64,000 nt of DNA from Halomonas sp. TD01. GTDB taxonomy: Bacteria > Pseudomonadota > Gammaproteobacteria > Pseudomonadales > Halomonadaceae. Positions 55,821 to 64,000 of the stretch are shown piece after piece; within the stretch, counting starts at the first letter, position 1; every line of letters begins with the position of its first letter. The DNA is taken from the NCBI RefSeq assembly GCF_923868895.1, contig NZ_OV350343.1, positions 2,728,001 through 2,792,000 on the forward strand, written 5' to 3'. The notes under the pieces were generated by a model. It was not told the DNA's origin. It saw nothing but the letters and a program-made list of their open reading frames with translations, and made no database searches. The position numbers and the translations under genes are program-made.

Positions 55821-55847
55821 AAAAGCCGCTCTGTTTGAGCGGCTTTT
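55821..55847. terminator. Terminator after the YugP-like gene
   Basis: A perfect 11-bp stem AAAAGCCGCTC / GAGCGGCTTTT with a 5-base loop. It lies between convergent genes and can serve both (the GlsB/YeaQ gene ends at 55875). Confidence 0.85.
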
Positions 55848-55874
55848 CAGCGTTGTGCGTTGGATGCAGACAAA

Positions 55875-56129
55875 TTACTTCTTGATCATCCGGTAGCCAG
55901 CCAACAATACCAATGCACCTACAATAGCGGTCACAAAACTGCCAAAGCTAAAGTCACCCATGGTGCCAAGCCCAACCAGTGAGCCGATCCAGCCGCCAAC
56001 GAATGCGCCGGCGATACCGAGTAGAATAGTAATGATAAGGCCACCTGGATCTTTACCAGGCATAATTACTTTTGCAATAACACCGGCGATAAGGCCGAAC
56101 AAAATCCACGCTAAAAAACCCATCTTCAC
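55875..56129 (-). CDS. GlsB/YeaQ/YmgE family small membrane protein
   Basis: An 84-residue protein with three hydrophobic segments, starting MGFLAWILFGLIAGVIAKVI and containing MPGKDPGGLIITILLGIAGA and a glycine-rich GGWIGSL. Members are membrane proteins linked to general stress, of unknown mechanism. The gene is short but has the full family length. A 15-bp repeat array lies upstream. Confidence 0.9.
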   Translation of the reverse strand: MKMGFLAWILFGLIAGVIAKVIMPGKDPGGLIITILLGIAGAFVGGWIGSLVGLGTMGDFSFGSFVTAIVGALVLLAGYRMIKK

Positions 56130-56174
56130 TCCTCGATGTTCTGTTAGTGAGCTTGTGCCGACAAGAACCGCTCA

Positions 56175-56264
56175 GTCGTTATGAGCTATGTCGTTACTAG
56201 CCATGTCATTATGAACTAGGACATTACTGGCTATGTAATTAAGAACTGTTTCATTAAAATCAGT
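56175..56264. repeat. 15-bp tandem repeat upstream of the GlsB/YeaQ gene
   Basis: Six head-to-tail 15-bp units: GTCGTTATGAGCTAT, GTCGTTACTAGCCAT, GTCATTATGAACTAG, GACATTACTGGCTAT, GTAATTAAGAACTGT and TTCATTAAAATCAGT. Odd and even units resemble each other more, so a 30-bp pair was probably copied. The array lies within 50-140 bp upstream of the gene at 56129, where the promoter should be. Confidence 0.85.
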
Positions 56265-56295
56265 TTTGCCTAAAATACGACATAACGTATCCGCA

Positions 56296-57303
56296 TTAGT
56301 TTCGATTGGCGATGATTACCGCCCGTCGTGGGGCGGGATAGCCTTCAATGGTGCGTGTTGGGTCGCTGGGGTCGAGGAAATCCGCTAGCGATTGATAGGT
56401 CATCCACTCAGTTGAGCGCTGCTCGTCAAGTGTTGTTACCGCTTCGTCGACCACTCGCACATTGGTAAAACCACACCGCTCCAGCCAGTGGCATAGCGCT
56501 TTTGAAGAGGGTAGGAAGTAGACATTAGGCATGGCAGCATAGCGTTCGCCAGGCACAAACACGGTTTGCTCATCGCCTTCAACGACCAGCGTTTCTAACA
56601 CCAGCTCGCCGCCGGGGGCTAGCGCCTCTTTTAGCTGCTGCAAATGCTCAAGTGGTGAAGGGCGATGGTAGAGCACGCCCATGGAAAATACCGTATCGAA
56701 AAAGCCTAGCTTTTCTGGTACTTCTTCAATGCCTACCGGCAGAAACTGCGTGCGGCCACCGTCGGCATCGCCAACGAAGTGGCGCACTGCCTGAAACTGC
56801 CAATAAAAGCGTGGCGAAGGGTCTATGACCAGCACAAAAGCTGCGCCTTCACCAGTCATGCGCCAGGCGTGGTAGCCGCTGCCACCGCCAACATCTAACA
56901 CCTTACGGTACTTAAGCGGCGCGAGATGCGGAGCAACTCTTTGCCATTTCCAGTCGGAGCGCCATTCGGTGTCAATATCGATGCCGCCCAGTCGGAAGGG
57001 GCCTTTGCGCCAGGGGGATAGTTTGCGCAGTAGGTTAAAGCACTGGCGCTTCTGGCTATCGCTCAAAGCGACATCAATGCTCACCGTGTCGCTGGTGAGA
57101 TCGACGTGGCGCTCCTCGGGCAGAGCAGGTAGTTTGGCAACCGCTTTCTCCCAAGCGGACAGGTCGCCATGGCGCTGGCGATCTAATCCATTGGCCAACT
57201 GCTCTGGCAGCTTGGCAAGCCAGGGTGTCAGTGTGGCATCCTGACTGGCTTGATCTAAAAATGCCTGATAAAGCGCGCGATGATCGTCGGGTAACAGCGG
57301 CAC
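56296..57303 (-). CDS. cmoB: tRNA U34 carboxymethyltransferase
   Basis: A 335-residue enzyme that transfers a carboxymethyl group from carboxy-SAM to 5-hydroxyuridine 34 of tRNA, giving cmo5U. SAM-type motif VLDVGGGSGYHAWRMTGEGA and the family stretches GPFRLGGIDIDTEWRSDWKW, FSMGVLYHRPSPLEHLQQLK and MPNVYFLPS are present. It lies two bases after cmoA on the same strand; CmoA supplies its carboxy-SAM. Confidence 0.95.
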   Translation of the reverse strand: MPLLPDDHRALYQAFLDQASQDATLTPWLAKLPEQLANGLDRQRHGDLSAWEKAVAKLPALPEERHVDLTSDTVSIDVALSDSQKRQCFNLLRKLSPWRKGPFRLGGIDIDTEWRSDWKWQRVAPHLAPLKYRKVLDVGGGSGYHAWRMTGEGAAFVLVIDPSPRFYWQFQAVRHFVGDADGGRTQFLPVGIEEVPEKLGFFDTVFSMGVLYHRPSPLEHLQQLKEALAPGGELVLETLVVEGDEQTVFVPGERYAAMPNVYFLPSSKALCHWLERCGFTNVRVVDEAVTTLDEQRSTEWMTYQSLADFLDPSDPTRTIEGYPAPRRAVIIANRN

Positions 57304-57304
57304 C

Positions 57305-58048
57305 TTAATCCTCCTTGAAGGCGATCAGCGAGGTAAAGTTCAAGTACTGGAACCAGGTCATGGAGCGGGGGAAGCCCGCTTGGGCTAAGCGGCCATGCAA
57401 GGCATCAAGTGTGTCGGGAATCAGCACGTTTTCCAGCGCGGTGCGTTTTTGGCTGATTTCCATATCGCTGTAGCCATTGGCGCGCTTGAAGTCATGGTAG
57501 CGCTCGACTCGCCAGGCATTGTCCCGCTCATCGGCATCGATGGTTTTCTCCGACAAAATCAGCACGCCGCCTGGTTCAAGGGCGTCGTAAAGCCGCTTTA
57601 ACAGCGCATCGCGATCAGCGGGGGGTAGAAACTGCAGCGTAAAATTAAGAATGATCATGCCGGAAGGTGCATAATCAAGGGTGCGTATGTCGGCCTCCTT
57701 GATCTGCATGGCGTGGTCTGGGCACTCTTCCAAAAAAGTCTGTTTGGCCCTAGCTACCATGGCGGGCGAAAGATCCACTCCAGTATAGCGAAAGGCATCG
57801 GCGGGGAGTGCGCCAGCCAGCGCCAGGCCTGATGCGCCCAGCGAGCAGCCTAGGTCGTAAACATGAGCGCCGTGGCGCAGATGGCGTTGGGCAATTAAGC
57901 TCAACATGCCGAGGATTTGCCCGTAACCGGGCACCGAACGGCGGATCATATCAGGGAAGCACGCAACGACCTGTTCGTCGAAGGAGAACCTTGCCACCTT
58001 ATCTAAGGGTGTTGAAAAGATAGCGTCGCGGTAAGATGCATCACTCAT
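57305..58048 (-). CDS. cmoA: Carboxy-S-adenosyl-L-methionine synthase
   Basis: A 247-residue enzyme making carboxy-SAM from SAM and prephenate. Motif GCSLGASGLALAG binds SAM; SVPGYGQILGMLSLIAQRH, LNFTLQFLPPADRDALL and LSEKTIDADERDNAWRVERY are family hallmarks. I chose ATG 58048 (MSDASYRDAIFSTPLDKVA, the usual start); the open frame to 58162 runs into the pgi promoter region. Confidence 0.95.
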   Translation of the reverse strand: MSDASYRDAIFSTPLDKVARFSFDEQVVACFPDMIRRSVPGYGQILGMLSLIAQRHLRHGAHVYDLGCSLGASGLALAGALPADAFRYTGVDLSPAMVARAKQTFLEECPDHAMQIKEADIRTLDYAPSGMIILNFTLQFLPPADRDALLKRLYDALEPGGVLILSEKTIDADERDNAWRVERYHDFKRANGYSDMEISQKRTALENVLIPDTLDALHGRLAQAGFPRSMTWFQYLNFTSLIAFKED

Positions 58049-58162
58049 GGGCAAGCCAGGATTATTAATGAGGCTGCGTAGTTTACGCGCCCTTGATACA
58101 CCAGAACAGGCCTGTTTATAACAGATTCCTGCTGCATGGAATGACGCCACAGGAGAAGGCAT

Positions 58163-59857
58163 ATGGCTTCAGCAACACGCACAACCCCCGATACGCTACC
58201 CGCATGGCAGACGTTGAAGCATCATGCTGAAGCGCTACAGCACGTACACTTAAAAAACTTGTTCGGTGATGACGACAGTCGCTGGGTGAACTTCACTCGT
58301 CAGGTAGCCGGACTGACCTTGGATTTATCCAAACAGCGCTGGGATGATGACACCCTTGAACATTTGCTCGCGTTGGCGCACGAAGCGGGTATGCCTGGGG
58401 CGATTGATGCACTGCTAAGTGGGAAACGTGTAAACGTCAGTGAAAATCGCCCGGCGCTACATACGGCCTTACGGTTACCTGCTGATGCCACACTTGAGGT
58501 AGAAGGGGAAGATGTGGTGGCCGCTGTGCACGAGAGCCTTGCCCAGATGGAACACTTGGTGCAGCGACTGCAAGCGGGGCAGTGGCGTGGTGCAACCGGC
58601 AAACCTATCCGCCATGTGGTGAATTTAGGTGTTGGTGGTTCGGATCTTGGCCCGTTAATGGTCACCCATGCGCTGGCGGATTATCGGCCAAAAGAGGGGC
58701 AGCCATTGGACGTACACTTTGCGTCTACCATGGATGGCTCCCAACTGGCGGATTATCTAAGTCGTTTTAATCCAGAAACAACTCTGTTCGTTTTATCGTC
58801 CAAGTCGTTTACCACCATCGACACGCTTTCCAATGCTAATACGGCCAAAGACTGGTTGTTAGGAAAGCTCTCGGCACATGGTGATCTCCCCAGTGCAGCA
58901 CCATTGAGCGCAGAGTTGATTGTTCGCCAGCACTTCATTGGTGTATCGGCGAGCCCTGAAAAGATGAGTGAATGGGGTATTTCCCCAGACCACCAACTGA
59001 TGTTCTGGGACTGGGTCGGTGGGCGTTACTCTTTGTGGGGCACCATCGGCCTACCGATTGCGCTTGTCGTTGGCATGGATAACTTCCGCGAACTGTTGGC
59101 GGGGGCCCATGCCATGGACTGCCACTTCCGTGATGCGCCAATGGAAGACAACCTACCAGTGCTACTGGGGTTAGCTGGTATCTGGAACGTCAATTTCCTG
59201 GATATTCGTGCCCACTCGATACTGCCTTACGATGGGCGTTTGGAATACTTTGCTGCCTATCTTGAACAGCTTGAGATGGAGTCCAACGGTAAGTCGGTGA
59301 CTCGCCAAGGCCAGGCAGTTAACTACTCGACCTGCCCAGTGCTGTGGGGGCAACTTGGCCCCAACGCTCAACACGCCTTTTATCAGTTACTTCACCAAGG
59401 CACCCAGCCGGTCGTGTGCGATTTTATCGCGCCGCTGAAGCGCTACGATGAGGTGGAAGACCCAGATACACGTCGCCATCTAAAAGCGCAGCACCGGTTG
59501 GCTCTGGCTAACTGTTTTGCCCAGTCGCGGGTTTTGATGCTGGGGGATGACGCCCTGGATGATGATGGCCCCCGCCCGGAGCATAAGCGCTACCGCGGCA
59601 ACCAGCCCTCTACGACGGTACTGCTAGATAAGCTAACACCCTTCACCCTGGGCGCTCTGATAGCCCTGTATGAACACAAAGTGTTTGTTCAGGCGGTCAT
59701 TTGGGATATCAATCCATTTGATCAGTGGGGCGTTGAACTGGGCAAAAAAATTGCCACCGACACCCAGGCGATAATTGATGGAGAGGGTGATATTTCCCGC
59801 ATGGATGTTTCCAGCCGTGGCTTGATTGAGGCGTTTTGGGCGGCAGAACAGGAATAG
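58163..59857 (+). CDS. pgi: Glucose-6-phosphate isomerase
   Basis: A 564-residue enzyme interconverting glucose 6-phosphate and fructose 6-phosphate. Sugar-phosphate site SSKSFTTIDTLSNA, IGVSASPEKMSEWGI with VGGRYSLWGTIGLP, the catalytic-region EHKVFVQAVIWDINPFDQWG and GSDLGPLMV are all intact. AGGAGA precedes ATG 58163. It is divergent from cmoA across about 115 bp. Confidence 0.96.
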   Translation: MASATRTTPDTLPAWQTLKHHAEALQHVHLKNLFGDDDSRWVNFTRQVAGLTLDLSKQRWDDDTLEHLLALAHEAGMPGAIDALLSGKRVNVSENRPALHTALRLPADATLEVEGEDVVAAVHESLAQMEHLVQRLQAGQWRGATGKPIRHVVNLGVGGSDLGPLMVTHALADYRPKEGQPLDVHFASTMDGSQLADYLSRFNPETTLFVLSSKSFTTIDTLSNANTAKDWLLGKLSAHGDLPSAAPLSAELIVRQHFIGVSASPEKMSEWGISPDHQLMFWDWVGGRYSLWGTIGLPIALVVGMDNFRELLAGAHAMDCHFRDAPMEDNLPVLLGLAGIWNVNFLDIRAHSILPYDGRLEYFAAYLEQLEMESNGKSVTRQGQAVNYSTCPVLWGQLGPNAQHAFYQLLHQGTQPVVCDFIAPLKRYDEVEDPDTRRHLKAQHRLALANCFAQSRVLMLGDDALDDDGPRPEHKRYRGNQPSTTVLLDKLTPFTLGALIALYEHKVFVQAVIWDINPFDQWGVELGKKIATDTQAIIDGEGDISRMDVSSRGLIEAFWAAEQE

Positions 59858-59963
59858 TACGCTACCCCGATTGTCATGGCTGGATATACAGCTTTTTGCT
59901 TTTCCGCTATCCTGTGCTCCTTTGTCGGAGGCTTGTCGCGCTTTGAAGCAGTAGGTTTAATGA

Positions 59964-61916
<1,953 letters not shown>

Positions 61917-62085
61917 TTACACCTATAGAGGCGCCATCAGCCTAATCGTAACGACCAGAAGCGTGAAGCCAACCCGTCAGGTAGACGTTAACAGGCATTA
62001 TTACAGTGCCGTGCTATTTGGCCGATAGTTGAATATGTAGCTTATTACATACTAAGACGCGTACAAAACGCTCATAGACAGGGGA

Positions 62086-64000
62086 ATGGCTTTGTTCAAC
62101 ACAATCTCTCGGCAGTTAACGTTGTCTGCAGTGGTGTTAACACTACTGATGGCTGTCAGTATTTACGGCGTAATGGCATGGCGCGGTCAGCCGCTGGTGA
62201 TCGATGCAAGTCAGTCACTAATTGAGCGTACCGGCGGCTCTATTGTGAATGCACTGAATGGCCAGTTGGCTCGCGTTGAGGGGAATACCTCTAGTTTAGC
62301 AGCGCTAGCCGAGTCGCTTCCTCAAGATGAAGCGATTTACCAGCAAGCACTGCCAAATGTGGTCGATGATAACGGCAATATGACGATTGCTGGAGGCGGT
62401 ATCTGGCCTGAGCCGGGCGCTTTTTCACCAGGGGTAGAGCGCTTCAGCTTCTTCTGGGCACGTAATACCCAGGGAGAGCTGGAGTTCCTGGATGATTATA
62501 ACGCGAGCACTATTGCGCCTTACCACGACGAAGCATGGTACAGCAGCGCCCGGAATGCGACGCCAGGGCAGTGTGTTTGGTCTGCCGCTTACCGCGACCC
62601 AGCGACAGGGGTTGCCATGGTGACCTGTAGCGTTCCGTATTATATCGATGGCGCTTTTTCAGGGGTGGCCACCATTGATATGCAGCTAGGCGGCGTGGCT
62701 GAGTTTCTTGCAGAAAACGGCGGCGGTACAGGCGGTTACGCTTTCGTGCTGGATAAAGAGCGCAATGTGATTGATCTGCCGGGCGTTGAGCAGTCCTCGG
62801 ATGAGATGCAGGGTTTATCTGACGTTGTCCGCGATATGCCCTGGCTTCAGCCTGTTGTTGCGGCGATGAGTGCTGGCCATGAACAGGCCAGTATCGAAAG
62901 CGCAGGCGTGTTAGCAGAACCTGCTGAAGTACGTTTGTTTGACATGCCGCGTACGGGGTGGACGCTTGGATTAGTAACCCCTAGCGAACAAGTCACGGCT
63001 TTGGCACGTACGCTAACACGTGATCTACTGCTATTTATTGTCCCCTTGCTGGCACTCTTACTGGGGCTTGGATGGTGGGGTGGTCGTATTTTGCTGGCGC
63101 AAATACGCAGTACTACTCGTCAAATTGATCAGTTGGGTCAGGATAACTCGAGTCGAGAGCTAACGATCTATCGCGAGGATGAGATTGGTGAACTGCGCCG
63201 TGCTGTTAATCGATACTCGGAGAAGCTGCAGCAACTATTTGGTGACGTGCGGAGCGTGGCAGATGCTATCGCCAGCGAATCCACTGAAATAGCGGCAGGC
63301 AATACCGAGCTTTCTAGCCGAACAGAGCAGCAGGCGGCTTCTCTTCAGGAGACGTCATCAACGATGGAAGAGATGGCGACTACGGTGAAGCGAAACGCTG
63401 ACAACGCTCAAGAGGCAGACCTGAGGGCGAAAGAATCAGCGGATAAAGTAAAGCGCGGCGGCCAACAGGTATCGAGACTGGCGCAATCCATGGAAGCGAT
63501 CAACGAAAGCTCTGTTGAAGTCGCTTCAATTGTTCAAGTGATCGAAAATATTGCCTTTCAAACCAATATATTAGCGCTGAATGCCTCGGTAGAAGCAGCG
63601 CGTGCAGGTGAGCACGGAAGAGGGTTTGCGGTTGTTGCCAGTGAAGTGCGTGAGCTTGCCTCGCGCAGTGCGGCGTCGGCCAGGAATATTAATGGGCTGA
63701 TCAAAACCACGTCTGAGCAGATTGCGACTGGCAGCGGTTATGCTCAAGAGGCTGAGTCCGCTATGAAAGAGATTGTGGTGGCGATTGAAGAAGTAACGGC
63801 ACGTATTAGCGAAATCAGCCAAGCTTCCAGCGAACAAACCAACGGCATTGACGAGATCAACCGTGCGGTAACGCAAATGGATACAGTGACCCAGCAAAAT
63901 GCGGGCTTGGTTAGCCAGGCCGCAGGGGCTGCTAATGAACTGTCGTTACAGGCTCAGCGCTTAAAAGGCTTGCTAGATGAGTTTCACGGCGGTGCGCAGG
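62086..64000 (+). CDS. Methyl-accepting chemotaxis protein (3' end cut by window edge)
   Basis: Read by hand: 638 complete codons stay open from ATG 62086 (GGGGAA just upstream) to the window edge. A first membrane segment (about 10-32) is followed by a large periplasmic region like dCache_1 (about 35-300: FWARNTQGELEFLDDYN, YRDPATGVAMVTCSVPYYIDG). A second membrane segment lies near 312-337 (LLLFIVPLLALLLGLGWWG), then HAMP, then the signalling coiled coil with FQTNILALNASVEAARAGEH and GRGFAVVASEVRELASRSAA. It signals to CheA through CheW. Ligand unknown. The end, with any CheR-binding tail, is beyond the window. Confidence 0.92.
   Translation, partial: MALFNTISRQLTLSAVVLTLLMAVSIYGVMAWRGQPLVIDASQSLIERTGGSIVNALNGQLARVEGNTSSLAALAESLPQDEAIYQQALPNVVDDNGNMTIAGGGIWPEPGAFSPGVERFSFFWARNTQGELEFLDDYNASTIAPYHDEAWYSSARNATPGQCVWSAAYRDPATGVAMVTCSVPYYIDGAFSGVATIDMQLGGVAEFLAENGGGTGGYAFVLDKERNVIDLPGVEQSSDEMQGLSDVVRDMPWLQPVVAAMSAGHEQASIESAGVLAEPAEVRLFDMPRTGWTLGLVTPSEQVTALARTLTRDLLLFIVPLLALLLGLGWWGGRILLAQIRSTTRQIDQLGQDNSSRELTIYREDEIGELRRAVNRYSEKLQQLFGDVRSVADAIASESTEIAAGNTELSSRTEQQAASLQETSSTMEEMATTVKRNADNAQEADLRAKESADKVKRGGQQVSRLAQSMEAINESSVEVASIVQVIENIAFQTNILALNASVEAARAGEHGRGFAVVASEVRELASRSAASARNINGLIKTTSEQIATGSGYAQEAESAMKEIVVAIEEVTARISEISQASSEQTNGIDEINRAVTQMDTVTQQNAGLVSQAAGAANELSLQAQRLKGLLDEFHGGAQ

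Noticed and set aside
56175..56264. CRISPR array
   Set aside because: 15-bp units without spacers; simple tandem repeats.
63571..63897. Minus-strand frame of 108 codons
   Set aside because: Shadow of the conserved signalling domain of the chemotaxis receptor.

Overview
The window reads as chromosome of a halophilic gammaproteobacterium of the Halomonas type. The basis is the set of protein families and their likeness to known relatives (ParE, GreB, RsmC, CmoA/CmoB/CmoM, CysD/CysN, Hut enzymes, TRAP and BCCT transporters, a GbdR/CdhR-class carnitine regulator); no rRNA gene is present to prove it. No tRNA, rRNA, CRISPR array or prophage was seen.

Layout. (1) 1-6000: a GC-rich block that looks foreign. 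It holds a divergent winged-helix/ATPase regulator (cut by the window edge), then a tight run of an exported serine hydrolase, an FhaC/ShlB-type outer-membrane translocator and a second exported serine hydrolase, with no TpsA exoprotein. (2) 6000-9570: an AT-rich block. It holds a periplasmic molybdopterin-oxidoreductase-like gene split by an IS30-family element, a membrane diguanylate cyclase once coupled to it, and an insertion-sequence remnant. (3) 9573-18380: creA, a CAP-domain protein, a flavin/pyridoxamine-oxidase-like stress protein, the GABA module gabD-gabT-csiR and a DctPQM TRAP transporter. (4) 18925-31120: a periplasmic amino-acid racemase, the histidine-utilisation cluster (hutI-hutG-hutU-hutH-transporter, divergent yjiH-like gene, hutC) and an exported cyanophycinase. 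(5) 31531-41516: a carnitine-degradation cluster (cdhR, caiX, acylcarnitine-hydrolase candidate, BCCT carrier, cdhB-cdhA-cdhC) with an amidase and a DSD1-like PLP enzyme beside it. (6) 41606-64000: mostly housekeeping genes: cmoM, rsmC, greB, nudF, yqiB-cpdA, cysDN, the tungstate transporter tupBCA with a divergent regulator, an App1-like phosphatase, a YugP-like peptidase, a GlsB/YeaQ membrane protein, cmoB/cmoA, pgi, parE and a chemotaxis receptor cut by the right edge.

How the genes work together. Histidine goes through urocanate, imidazolone propionate and formiminoglutamate to glutamate; HutC probably represses both divergent arms through TGTATATACA-type operators. Carnitine is captured by CaiX and BCCT, possibly released from acylcarnitines by the hydrolase, then oxidised (CdhA), cleaved (CdhC) and thiolysed (CdhB) to glycine betaine. 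GABA goes to succinate by GabT and GabD. CmoA, CmoB and CmoM act on the same tRNA wobble modification from two separate loci.

The best candidate for an undescribed system is the hydrolase-translocator-hydrolase block at the left end with its own regulator. A second pattern is the repeated presence of decayed 12-17 bp tandem duplications in many intergenic spacers.
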